A DNA stretch of 13,336 nt from Rhodoferax sp. UBA4127 (lineage in GTDB: Bacteria; Pseudomonadota; Gammaproteobacteria; Burkholderiales; Burkholderiaceae_C): positions 16,840 to 30,175 of the forward strand of contig DFWT01000008.1 of assembly GCA_002381045.1 (NCBI GenBank), read 5' to 3'. The position numbers and the translations under genes were made by a program. Shown here piece by piece: positions 1-6,442 of the stretch (positions are counted from its first letter, which is position 1; each line of letters begins with the position of its first letter). Under the pieces are notes generated by a model, which was given only the letters and a program-made list of their open reading frames with translations, had not been told where the DNA came from and made no database searches.

Positions 1-167
1 CCATGGTGATTGGTGACAAGGGTGAACGAATCAAACGCATCGGCATGGAAACCCGTGTGGAGCTTGAAAAACTGCTGGACTGCAAAGTCTTCATCGAGAT
101 GTGGGTCAAGGTCCGATCGGGTTGGGCCGATGACGAGGCGCGGGTGCGGTCGTTTGGTTATGAGTAA
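1..167 (+). CDS. era: GTPase Era, C-terminal fragment
   Basis: This is the 3' end of era. Era is an essential GTPase that binds the 3' end of 16S rRNA and helps mature the 30S subunit. The reading frame enters at base 3 and runs 54 codons to a TAA at 165-167; the G domain lies outside the window. The visible residues are the end of the KH RNA-binding domain: MVIGDKGERIKRIG carries the GxxG loop (GDKG), followed by a helix (METRVELEKLL) and a final strand with FIEMWVKVRSGW, all typical of Era. The fragment ends with FGYE. The recO start follows 12 nt after the stop in the same frame, so the two are surely co-transcribed. Identification rests on strong family resemblance. Confidence 0.93.
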   Translation, partial: MVIGDKGERIKRIGMETRVELEKLLDCKVFIEMWVKVRSGWADDEARVRSFGYE

Positions 168-179
168 GCTGACAAAACG

Positions 180-929
180 GTGGCCACCAAACGCATCTCT
201 GACGAACCGGCATTTGTGCTGCATCGCTACGACTGGAGCGAGACCAGTCTGATTCTGGAGGTCTTCACGCGCCACCATGGGCGTATGGCGCTGGTGGCCA
301 AAGGCGTGAAGCGGCCCAGTTCCAGTTTTCGGCCCATCTTGCTGCCGCTGCAGCCGCTGCATCTGGCCTTTGGCGGTGATGCCGAGATCAAGACCCTCAA
401 GGCGGCGGAATGGCAGGGCGGCCATGTCATGCCCACAGGAGAGGCCCTGCTGTCGGGTTACTACCTTAACGAGCTGTTGATGCTGTTGCTGGCGCGTGAG
501 GACGCGCATCCGCTGCTGTTTGATGTGTACGCCAACGTGGTGCAGCTGATTGCCAGTGAGCATGGTGAGGTACTTGAGGCCGCGCTGCGGGCGTTTGAGC
601 TGATGTTGCTGCGCGAGATTGGCCTGCTTCCCATGCTGGATGCACAGACGATGACCCTGCTTGAGCTGCACCCTGACGAGCGCTATTGTCTGGTGCCTGA
701 AGGTGGCTTGCGCCAGGCCAATGAGGCGGATCGCAGCAGCTTGAGCGGCAGCCAATGGGCTGCGCTGCAGCAAACGCTGGGTGCATCCATGTCCTTGCCC
801 GACTTATTGCGGGTGTGCGCCGCAGTGGCCACGCCGCTCAAGCCCCAATTGCGCACGTTACTCAATTACCATTGCGGCGTCAGCAACTTGCGAACGCGGC
901 AGATGATGATTGACCTGCAATCCCTTTGA
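180..929 (+). CDS. recO: DNA repair protein RecO
   Basis: RecO works with RecF and RecR to load RecA onto SSB-coated single-stranded DNA in gap repair. The 249-residue product is close to the E. coli length (242). Its N-terminal OB-fold includes the familiar 'AFVLHRYDWSETSLILEVFT' followed by HHGRMALVAKGVKRP. The remainder is the helical domain, with LLSGYYLNELLMLLL near residue 85 and a C-terminal LKPQLRTLLNYHCG. The start is a GTG at 180; it is the only plausible start because the era stop at 165-167 lies in the same frame. No strong Shine-Dalgarno is visible, which fits translational coupling to era. The stop at 927-929 is followed after 1 nt by a 101-nt hairpin element. Confidence 0.93.
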   Translation: MATKRISDEPAFVLHRYDWSETSLILEVFTRHHGRMALVAKGVKRPSSSFRPILLPLQPLHLAFGGDAEIKTLKAAEWQGGHVMPTGEALLSGYYLNELLMLLLAREDAHPLLFDVYANVVQLIASEHGEVLEAALRAFELMLLREIGLLPMLDAQTMTLLELHPDERYCLVPEGGLRQANEADRSSLSGSQWAALQQTLGASMSLPDLLRVCAAVATPLKPQLRTLLNYHCGVSNLRTRQMMIDLQSL

Positions 930-930
930 G

Positions 931-1031
931 ATTCCCTTTTCAAACCAACCCTGTCGTCGTTGTCTCGCCTTGCCGTGCGTCTGTACTGTCTGCGGCTCGA
1001 TGCCTAGACAGGATCGGTTTGAAAAGGGAAT
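931..1031 (+). repeat. Long hairpin element L, copy 1
   Basis: This is a 101-nt element lying between recO and pdxJ. The left arm (931-955) pairs with the right arm (1007-1031) at 23 of 25 positions, including 16 uninterrupted pairs at the base (ATTCCCTTTTCAAACC at 931-946 with 1016-1031). The loop (956-1006, 51 nt) holds a small inner hairpin, GTGC 975-978 with GTAC 983-986, which can be extended by GCC 972-974 with GGC if the intervening bases bulge. A second copy with identical dimensions follows nagZ. The arms of the two copies differ by compensatory changes, so the hairpin itself appears to be conserved. Its role is unknown; transcript end formation, mRNA stability or a palindromic mobile element are all possible. 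Confidence 0.85.
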
Positions 1032-1045
1032 AAATTTCCCCTTTT
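1022..1045 (+). promoter_or_regulatory. Alternative hairpin overlapping the right arm of L copy 1
   Basis: AAAAGGGAA (1022-1030) can pair with TTCCCCTTTT (1036-1045), leaving one bulged C and a TAAAT loop. Because 1022-1030 is also part of the long right arm, the two structures exclude each other. The stem ends in TTTT and lies just before pdxJ, and it covers the only AAGGG purine run near the gene. It could act as a terminator or attenuator-like switch. This is read from pairing only. Confidence 0.45.
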
Positions 1046-1060
1046 ATGGGTTCAAAAATC

Positions 1061-1849
1061 ATGACCACCTTATTCACCTCCACTGCCCTGTCTGTCAACC
1101 TGAACAAGGTGGCCTTGGTGCGCAACACCCGGCACCTAGGCATCCCCAGCGTCACCCGGGCGGCCACGCTGTGCCTCGAGGCGGGCGCCAATGGCATCAC
1201 GGTGCATCCGCGCCCGGATGAGCGCCACATCCGCGTCAGCGACGTGGCCGAAGTAGCCGCTTTGCTGAAAGACTGGCCCGGGCGTGAATTCAATGTCGAA
1301 GGCAATCCGTTTCACAACCTGATGGACGTGGTGGGGCAATTGGTGGCGCACCAACTGCCGGTACACCAGATGACTTTTGTGCCTGATTCTGAAGGTCAGT
1401 TCACCAGCGACCACGGCTGGATTTTTCCAGACGATGCGGCCCGGCTTAAACCGCTGATCGACCAGGCTCATGCCTGGGGCGTGCGGGTCAGCCTGTTCAT
1501 GGATGCTGAGGTGGCGCCCATGGCTGCGGCCAAGGCGGTGGGCGCTGACCGAGTCGAGTTGTACACCGAGCCCTATGCTGCGGCCTGGGGCACCTCAGGC
1601 CAAGCGGCGCAATTGGCGCGTTTTGCCCGTGCCGCTCAGGCTGCGTTGGAGGCAGGTTTGCAAGTGAACGCCGGGCATGACCTGAACCGCGACAACCTGC
1701 CGGCGTTCATTGCCCGCGTGCCGCGTGTGAGTGAGTTGTCAATCGGCCATGCCTTGATTGCGGACGCGCTGGAACTGGGCTATACCGCCACGATTCATGC
1801 TTATATGCAAGCCATTGAGCGCGCCGACCATCTGCCCTATGTGGGTTGA
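1061..1849 (+). CDS. pdxJ: Pyridoxine 5'-phosphate synthase
   Basis: PdxJ condenses 1-deoxyxylulose 5-phosphate with 3-amino-2-oxopropyl phosphate to make pyridoxine 5'-phosphate, the last ring-forming step of vitamin B6 synthesis. From the ATG at 1061 the protein has 262 residues, longer than the E. coli enzyme (243). The TIM-barrel signatures are present: VNLNKVALVRNTR near 12-24, GITVHPRPDERHI with the catalytic His at 49, the Glu of FNVEGNP at 80, VSLFMDAE near 143-150, NAGHDL with His at 206, and ELSIGHALI near 225. The E. coli-type VNIDHIATLRN is replaced by VNLNKVALVRN, so this is the second sequence class of PdxJ. An in-frame ATG at 1046 is possible, but it abuts a hairpin. The gene is 20 nt from acpS. 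Confidence 0.93.
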   Translation: MTTLFTSTALSVNLNKVALVRNTRHLGIPSVTRAATLCLEAGANGITVHPRPDERHIRVSDVAEVAALLKDWPGREFNVEGNPFHNLMDVVGQLVAHQLPVHQMTFVPDSEGQFTSDHGWIFPDDAARLKPLIDQAHAWGVRVSLFMDAEVAPMAAAKAVGADRVELYTEPYAAAWGTSGQAAQLARFARAAQAALEAGLQVNAGHDLNRDNLPAFIARVPRVSELSIGHALIADALELGYTATIHAYMQAIERADHLPYVG

Positions 1850-1869
1850 TTTGCCCTGAACTTGATCGC

Positions 1870-2277
1870 ATGATTTACGGCATCGGCACCGACATTTGTG
1901 ATGTGCGGCGCATCAAAGCCAGCCTGGCCCGCCACGGTGACCGCTTCGCCGAAAAAATATTGAGCGCGGCCGAGTTGACCACCTGGCGCGCACGCACCCA
2001 ACGCTGGCCCGAACGCGGTGTACGCTACCTGGCCACACGCTTCAGCGCCAAAGAAGCCTTCAGCAAAGCGATTGGTTTGGGCATGCGCATGCCGATGACC
2101 TGGCGCTTATGCGAAATTGGCAAGCTGCCCAGCGGCCAGCCGACCATTGTGCTGCATGGCCCACTGAAAGACTGGTTTGAGGCCAGGTCCTTAAGCGCCC
2201 ACATCACCGTCACCGACGAGACCGACTACGCCGCCAGTTTTTGCGTGGTTGAAGTTATAAGTAAAAATGGCCTCTAG
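1870..2277 (+). CDS. acpS: Holo-[acyl-carrier-protein] synthase
   Basis: AcpS transfers 4'-phosphopantetheine from CoA to apo-ACP, activating it for fatty acid synthesis. The 135-residue product has the family length. It shows the N-terminal GIGTDICDVRRI, with the Mg-binding Asp at 8, and RFSAKEAFSKAIG, with the Mg-binding Glu at 62. HITVTDETDYAASFCVVE near the C-terminus matches the last strands of the fold. The ATG at 1870 is chosen because the family begins MIxGIGTD; a TTG at 1846 would overlap the pdxJ stop and add unconserved residues. The final codons (NGL) and the TAG stop lie in or beside an S repeat, so the native C-terminus may have been replaced. The pdxJ-acpS order is common in proteobacteria. 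Confidence 0.92.
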   Translation: MIYGIGTDICDVRRIKASLARHGDRFAEKILSAAELTTWRARTQRWPERGVRYLATRFSAKEAFSKAIGLGMRMPMTWRLCEIGKLPSGQPTIVLHGPLKDWFEARSLSAHITVTDETDYAASFCVVEVISKNGL

Positions 2278-2316
2278 CCCTTATAAATTAAGCGCTAGTA
2301 GCTATTAACCTGGTAG
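2271..2316 (+). repeat. Short element S, copy A
   Basis: This is the reference copy of a 46-nt element: CCTCTAGCCC (2271-2280), 19 nt, AGCTAT (2300-2305), 8 nt, TAG (2314-2316). Internally CTAGC (2274-2278) pairs with GCTAG (2294-2298). The element provides the last sense codon (CTC) and stop codon (TAG) of acpS, then fills most of the gap to nagZ. It runs in the same direction as both genes. Confidence 0.8.
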
Positions 2317-2322
2317 TAAAGA

Positions 2323-3405
2323 ATGAATTTTCATGCCCCTCTGATCATCGACATTGCCGGCACCGAGCTCAGCAAACAAGACCGCAAACGCCTCAAACAC
2401 CCGCTGGTGGGTGGTTTGATATTGTTTGCCCGCAACTGGGCCAGCCGCGAGCAACTCACTGCGCTGTGTCACGCCATCAAAAAAGTCCGCCAAGACCTGT
2501 TGATTTGCGTGGACCACGAAGGCGGGCGGGTGCAGCGCTTCAAGACCGATGGTTTCACCCACCTGCCGCCGATGCGCGCCTTGGGTCAGATGTGGGCGCA
2601 AGACGGTAAGGGCGGTCAGGGCATAGGTGCCCTGCGTGCCACCCGGGCAGCGACTGCCTGCGGTTATGTGCTGGGTGCCGAACTGCGTGCTTGTGGGGTG
2701 GACCTGAGCTTTACCCCGGTGCTGGACCTGGACCACGGTGAAAGTGGCGTCATTGGTGACCGTGCTTTTGCCCGTGACCCGCGTGTGGTGAGCCTGCTGG
2801 CCAAGAGCCTGATGCATGGGCTGCAATTAAGCGGCATGGCCAACTGCGGTAAACATTTCCCCGGCCATGGTTTCGTCAAAGCCGACTCGCACACCGACAT
2901 TCCAGTCGACAAACGCAGCCTCAAAGTCATTTTGTCAGACGATGCCCAGCCCTATGACTGGCTGGGCACCGCGCTGGCCAGTGTGATGCCCGCCCACGTG
3001 GTCTACCCCAAGGTGGACGCCCGCCCGGCCGGGTTCTCGGCCAAGTGGTTGGGTGACATCTTGCGTGGTCAATTGCGCTTTGGTGGGGCGGTGTTCAGCG
3101 ACGACCTGTCCATGGCCGGTGCGCGCATGATCGATGGTCAAATGGTCAGCAGCACGAAAGCGGCAGTCGCCGCCCTGAATGCGGGGTGTGACATGGTGCT
3201 GCTATGCAACCAGTCAGTAGGGGATGGTGCGGAGTTGGATGCCTTGATCAACGGCCTGACCGAGGCACAACTCAAGGGCCAGTGGCAGCCCTCAGATGCC
3301 AGCGAAGAGCGTCGTCTGGCCCTGCTACCCACCGGTGCCGCCACACCTTGGGACGAACTCATGGTGCAGCATGCCTACATGCAGTCGTTAGATTTGCTTC
3401 CCTGA
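2323..3405 (+). CDS. nagZ: Beta-N-acetylhexosaminidase NagZ
   Basis: NagZ is a cytoplasmic glycoside hydrolase of family 3. It removes GlcNAc from 1,6-anhydroMurNAc-peptides during peptidoglycan recycling; in many bacteria its products feed AmpR-controlled beta-lactamase signalling. The 360-residue protein shows LIIDIAGTEL at the N-terminus, VDHEGGRVQRF near 63-73, and KHFPGHG (177-183) followed by DSH (188-190), the histidine loop characteristic of NagZ. FSDDLSMAGA near 258-267 carries the catalytic aspartate. The length is slightly above that of E. coli NagZ (341). The start is the ATG at 2323, just downstream of the S repeat; only a weak AAAG purine stretch precedes it. The final base of the stop codon is the first base of the second long hairpin. 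Confidence 0.94.
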   Translation: MNFHAPLIIDIAGTELSKQDRKRLKHPLVGGLILFARNWASREQLTALCHAIKKVRQDLLICVDHEGGRVQRFKTDGFTHLPPMRALGQMWAQDGKGGQGIGALRATRAATACGYVLGAELRACGVDLSFTPVLDLDHGESGVIGDRAFARDPRVVSLLAKSLMHGLQLSGMANCGKHFPGHGFVKADSHTDIPVDKRSLKVILSDDAQPYDWLGTALASVMPAHVVYPKVDARPAGFSAKWLGDILRGQLRFGGAVFSDDLSMAGARMIDGQMVSSTKAAVAALNAGCDMVLLCNQSVGDGAELDALINGLTEAQLKGQWQPSDASEERRLALLPTGAATPWDELMVQHAYMQSLDLLP

Positions 3406-3505
3406 TTCCGTTTCTAAATCATCCGTCTCGTTGTTGCTTCGCCTGGTCGTGCCTCAGCACTGCCTGCGGCTTCGCGCCTAGACACGAATGATTTGGAAAC
3501 GGAAT
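3405..3505 (+). repeat. Long hairpin element L, copy 2
   Basis: This is the second 101-nt element, with 25-nt arms at 3405-3429 and 3481-3505 and a 51-nt loop at 3430-3480. The arms form 22 pairs plus one G-U wobble, with mismatches at two positions. The loop matches that of copy 1 at 38 of 51 positions, including CTGCGGCT and GCCTA at its end. The inner hairpin GTGC (3449-3452) with GCAC (3457-3460) is retained. It begins within the nagZ stop codon and ends 16 nt before the stop of the oppositely oriented small gene, so here it could serve both as a transcript end. Confidence 0.85.
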
Positions 3506-3521
3506 GATTGAAAGAGTCCAC

Positions 3522-3749
3522 TCAAGGTGAGCGGTGCAGCCGCGGGGCTGACAGTGCTGCGATCATGTCGGTGCTGGCGGAGTCCACGTTGGGGTGTAAC
3601 TTTAGCAAGTTGGCCGTGGTCAGCAGTTTGCGCAGGTCTTGCAAGTCTTTCACCGTGGGCGCTACCTTGATCTGCGCGATGGCCGCTGCGCTGTTGCCAC
3701 TCTTGATCAGTGCCGCGACCTTGGTGGCCCAGATGCTTTGACGGGACAT
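3522..3749 (-). CDS. Small protein of unknown function (75 residues)
   Basis: I do not recognise this protein. It starts MSRQSIWATKVAALIKSG and is helical in character, with alternating hydrophobic and charged residues (VAALIKSG, AIAQIKVAPTVKDLQDLRKLL). It has no signal peptide, membrane segment or cysteines. The start at 3749 is chosen because AAGGAA lies at good spacing before it; upstream in-frame ATGs at 3779 and 3812 would give 85 or 96 residues but lack this site, and the longest version would run into S copy B. It converges on nagZ and lies downstream of the 7TM receptor on the same strand. The good ribosome-binding site and protein-like composition support a real gene; the function cannot be read. 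Confidence 0.6.
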   Translation of the reverse strand: MSRQSIWATKVAALIKSGNSAAAIAQIKVAPTVKDLQDLRKLLTTANLLKLHPNVDSASTDMIAALSAPRLHRSP

Positions 3750-3784
3750 GGCAAATTCCTTTTTTGTGTTTGAGGACATTTTGG

Positions 3785-3830
3785 CACATAGCCCTTGTCG
3801 AATCTGCGCCAATAGCTACTAAAAAAATAG
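3785..3830 (+). repeat. Short element S, copy B
   Basis: This copy shows CACATAGCCC (3785-3794), 19 nt, AGCTAC (3814-3819), 8 nt, TAG (3828-3830). Its first 35 nt match copy A at 23 positions. The second module, GCTACTAAAAAAATAGC at 3816 onward, can fold as a small AT-rich hairpin (GCTA with TAGC). The copy lies between the receptor gene and the small 75-residue gene, both on the minus strand, and could form the 3' end of the receptor transcript. Confidence 0.65.
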
Positions 3831-3838
3831 CATTAAAA

Positions 3839-5644
3839 CTAGCGTCGAGGCGCCAGTGTTGCTGCTGGTTCGTCCAATGGCGCGGCGCGGCTCAGTGCGG
3901 CTTCCAGGGCAGTCACCATGCCGGTGTTGTGCAAAGCGACGGCGCAGTAGGCGCACAGCGCCTCCAAAATGGATTGTTCCCGTTCGCCATAGGCGTCCGG
4001 GCGTGCGGCTTCAATGCAAACCACGCCCACCAGCCTGTCGCCGATCAGCATAGGGGCGCAAAGTCGGCAGCGTTCTGCGTCAGATTCATTGAATGTTTGT
4101 CGGTGCTGCGCCGCGCAATTGGCCAGTGACTCTGACGCATCCAGTAACAGCGCCGCCGTGCTGGGTTCCTGACCAGGTGGCAGGCCATGCGCCAGCCTGA
4201 GGGTATGCGTGGCCGTGTCGGTCAAGTACACCTTGCATGAATCCGTCAGCAGCAGTTGGTGCTCTGATGTGCCCAAGTGGCGGTCAAGTACGGCAAACAC
4301 CGACGCCTGATCCAGTCCGGCGGTCAGTTCACGGCCGATGTCACCCAAACGCTCCAGGGTCACGCTCGCCTGGCTCAAAGTCTTTGCGCGCTCGCTTTCG
4401 GCTTGCGCCAATGCCCGCTGGTAGGTGGCGGTCGCCATGGCATTGGCGTTCTGCTCGGTGAGCCGCAATGCATCTGCCCGCAACCTTTGCCGTTCACGCC
4501 GGTGTTCCCGTTGTTGCGTGACCGTGCGCTCGATGATGCTGTACAAAAATACCATGGGAACCAAGAACGCCCCCAATGACACGATCCACTCCGGGGGGAA
4601 AAATTGAAGCGGATCGTCGACCCTGAGTCGGGCGACCAAAGCCATGCTGGTGTAGGGTACCCAGGTCACCATATCAATCACAAGCGTCACCATCAGCGCG
4701 GCGCTGGGACCGTGCCCTTGCCGCCAGGAGCGCCATAGCCCGGTGCCAATCAGTGCCCAAAACGGGTAGCCCAACAGCATTTGCAAGGTGTTGCCCAGGG
4801 CCGTGGATTGATACCACCCGAAAATACTCAGCAGGTAGGCCGCAGCAAGGGCCCAGCCAAGCCGGTTCAATGCAGGTGCGTGCAGGTCAAATTTGCCTAA
4901 ACGGACGTAAGCCAAGGTGGTGAATGCGGTACCGGCGGGTATCAAAGTGGCATCAATCAGATGCAGCCAGAAAGGCGCCAGGTTACTGCTGATGGTAAGA
5001 ATCACCGGTGGGTCAAACAATTCAGATACCGCAAACACCAACAGGTAGGCAGTGAAGATCAAATAGATGCCATCGTGTAGCGCGAGGGTCAGCACGGCAA
5101 AGAAAATCGCCACCATGAGGTAGGCAGAGGCCACGCTGAAATGAAAGATGTCGTGGTTGCGTGCCGACTGGGTGGCACTGGCAAGATCGACCGACTCCAC
5201 CTGAACCGATGATCGGACCTCGCCGTTAAACCCCTGACGTTGCACACGCACCAGTACCGAATTCAATGCCGGTGCAATGGTTGGAAACAGCATGCCATTC
5301 GAATTGACAACCGCGTTGTATCGCAAGCCACTGCCCTGGCCTTCCGCCAGTACATTTTGTTGCTGATCGGTCAATTGGACCTTCAGCGTCAAATGGGTAG
5401 ACAGAATCTCGTTTCGGATGCTCAGCACCTGCGACCCCAGCCCTGAGACGTCCACGCGCACCCAGCACGGATCGCGCCCCGCCAACCGAGGCAGTACACC
5501 GTCGGCGGCATGGGTCCAGACATCGGTCTGCGTCAAGTCGGGCAACAGATTTGGGTCGCCATTGCAGCGGTAATCAATTGGCAGTGCGCCGGCCCGGCAC
5601 GCCAAGGCGGCCAGGGCCAAAATGATTGCCAGTAAGAATTTCAT
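3839..5644 (-). CDS. 7TM-DISM receptor with C-terminal GAF domain
   Basis: This is a membrane sensor of 601 residues. Residues 1-20 form a signal peptide (MKFLLAIILALAALACRAGA). Residues 21-165 are a predicted periplasmic domain of the 7TMR-DISMED2 kind. Seven hydrophobic segments follow at about 169-189, 192-208, 222-246, 263-279, 286-303, 313-337 and 350-371, matching the 7TM-DISM module. A charged helical or coiled-coil linker (372-430) leads to a GAF-like domain (about 431-578). No histidine kinase, GGDEF, EAL or cyclase domain follows; the protein ends in a loose Ala/Pro tail. The GAF region has seven cysteines, including CRLC (526-529) and CAYC (564-567). The family usually couples an external ligand to an intracellular output domain; here the partner and ligand are unknown. 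The start at 5644 has only a weak ribosome-binding site. Confidence 0.8.
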   Translation of the reverse strand: MKFLLAIILALAALACRAGALPIDYRCNGDPNLLPDLTQTDVWTHAADGVLPRLAGRDPCWVRVDVSGLGSQVLSIRNEILSTHLTLKVQLTDQQQNVLAEGQGSGLRYNAVVNSNGMLFPTIAPALNSVLVRVQRQGFNGEVRSSVQVESVDLASATQSARNHDIFHFSVASAYLMVAIFFAVLTLALHDGIYLIFTAYLLVFAVSELFDPPVILTISSNLAPFWLHLIDATLIPAGTAFTTLAYVRLGKFDLHAPALNRLGWALAAAYLLSIFGWYQSTALGNTLQMLLGYPFWALIGTGLWRSWRQGHGPSAALMVTLVIDMVTWVPYTSMALVARLRVDDPLQFFPPEWIVSLGAFLVPMVFLYSIIERTVTQQREHRRERQRLRADALRLTEQNANAMATATYQRALAQAESERAKTLSQASVTLERLGDIGRELTAGLDQASVFAVLDRHLGTSEHQLLLTDSCKVYLTDTATHTLRLAHGLPPGQEPSTAALLLDASESLANCAAQHRQTFNESDAERCRLCAPMLIGDRLVGVVCIEAARPDAYGEREQSILEALCAYCAVALHNTGMVTALEAALSRAAPLDEPAATLAPRR

Positions 5645-5719
5645 GGTGAAAGTGCCAGACGCTTGATAGCGCCAATCGCCGCCTTGTGATCATTGCAATA
5701 GATGCCGAGACATGCCCGT

Positions 5720-5784
5720 TTCAGTTTAGCTGAAGTGTTCTGAAACGACCTACCGTGCCCGACAATGCGCGTCCAGTCGTTTCA
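5720..5784. promoter_or_regulatory. Phased half-sites and inverted repeat in divergent region
   Basis: The receptor gene (-) and the yciH-like gene (+) diverge here. TTCAG at 5720-5724, CTGAA at 5730-5734 and CTGAA at 5740-5744 lie at exact 10-bp spacing, one helical turn. Overlapping this, TGAAACGAC (5741-5749) and GTCGTTTCA (5776-5784) form a perfect 9-bp inverted repeat separated by 26 nt. The arrangement resembles an operator for a dimeric regulator or a leader hairpin. The regulator is not known. Confidence 0.4.
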
Positions 5785-5796
5785 ATCGTCCGTATC

Positions 5797-6159
5797 ATGA
5801 AAGCCAAACTTATCAGCAGCGGCCTGGTCTACAGCACTGACGCCGGGCGCATGTGCCCCGTGTGCCGCAAGGCGGTGGCGGCTTGTCAGTGCAGCGCTGC
5901 AAAACCCCGAACTGCAATGGACGCCATTGTTCGGGTTTCGCGCGAAACCAAAGGCCGGGCCGGCAAAGGCGTCACCTTGGTCAAAGGCTTGGCACTGGAT
6001 GATGCGGCGCTGAATGCGCTGGGCAAACAGCTCAAGACCGCTTGCGGCTCCGGCGGCACGGTGAAAGACGGTGTGATTGAAGTGCAGGGCGACCATTGCG
6101 AGCGGGTGATCGCCCTGTTGCAAGCGCAAGGTCACAAAGTCAAACGTGCCGGTGGCTGA
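5797..6159 (+). CDS. yciH: YciH/SUI1 family protein (eIF1-like)
   Basis: This 120-residue protein is related to eukaryotic translation initiation factor eIF1. In E. coli, YciH is a non-essential factor reported to influence initiation fidelity and to act under stress. The protein has the N-terminal LVYSTDAGRMCP, then a small cysteine cluster (CPVCRKAVAACQC), and the SUI1 core: VRVSRETKGRAGKGVTLVKGL, LDDAALNALGKQLKTACGSGG and TVKDGVIEVQGDH. It ends with GHKVKRAGG, almost as in YciH. The ATG at 5797 fits the family N-terminus; a GTG at 5755 would add 14 unconserved residues and overlap the inverted repeat. It lies 18 nt upstream of the DUF3820 gene and is probably co-transcribed with it. Confidence 0.9.
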   Translation: MKAKLISSGLVYSTDAGRMCPVCRKAVAACQCSAAKPRTAMDAIVRVSRETKGRAGKGVTLVKGLALDDAALNALGKQLKTACGSGGTVKDGVIEVQGDHCERVIALLQAQGHKVKRAGG

Positions 6160-6177
6160 TAGTCCACCTGCCACGTC

Positions 6178-6390
6178 ATGAATCCCGAAGATCTGCAACT
6201 GCTGGTAACCCGCACCATGCCCTTTGGCAAACACAAGGGTAGGTTGATTGCCGACTTGCCCGGCGACTACCTGCGCTGGTTCGTGCGCGAGGGTGTGCCC
6301 AAGGGCGAAATTGGCCGCCTGATCGCGTTGATGCACGAGATCGACCACAACGGTCTGAGCGATTTGCTTAAGCCGCTGCGTGGCGCTTAG
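6178..6390 (+). CDS. DUF3820 family protein
   Basis: This 70-residue protein has the DUF3820 pattern: a short N-terminal helix, then TMPFGKHKGRLIADLPGDYLRWF, and a C-terminal helix with GRLIALMHEIDHNGLSDLLKPL. The family has been labelled a putative quorum-sensing-regulated virulence factor from Pseudomonas work, but its biochemical role is not established. The FGKHKG and LPxxYLxW motifs resemble a segment also found attached to some exonuclease-like proteins, which may hint at nucleic-acid handling; that is an inference. It follows the YciH-like gene after 18 nt and is likely its operon partner. Confidence 0.85.
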   Translation: MNPEDLQLLVTRTMPFGKHKGRLIADLPGDYLRWFVREGVPKGEIGRLIALMHEIDHNGLSDLLKPLRGA

Positions 6391-6426
6391 CAACAGTCTC
6401 GAAACAGGCACAGGAGGCTGTAAAGC

Positions 6427-6442
6427 ACCTGAGAGCTCAGGT
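6427..6442. terminator. Palindrome between converging genes
   Basis: ACCTGAG (6427-6433) and CTCAGGT (6436-6442) form a 16-nt near-palindrome, realistically a 6-bp stem with a GAGC loop. It sits in the 51-nt gap between the converging DUF3820 and transporter genes and touches the transporter stop codon. No T-run follows on either strand, so it is only a weak candidate for a bidirectional transcript end. Confidence 0.35.

Noticed and set aside
931..1031. The long hairpins as transposon-like elements with terminal inverted repeats
   Set aside because: The arms differ between copies with pairing retained, no target-site duplication flanks either copy, and no transposase is nearby. A non-autonomous palindromic repeat is still possible.
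1846..1869. TTG at 1846 as the acpS start
   Set aside because: It overlaps the pdxJ stop and adds eight residues not typical of AcpS; the ATG at 1870 gives the conserved N-terminus.
4734..4773. Two further TAGCCC motifs that might be S elements
   Set aside because: Neither is followed at 19 nt by AGCTAY nor by the TAG module. They are chance matches within the receptor gene.
5782..6411. A 209-codon minus-strand open frame
   Set aside because: It runs antisense across both the YciH-like and DUF3820 genes, which are well supported, and its peptide shows no coherent domain.
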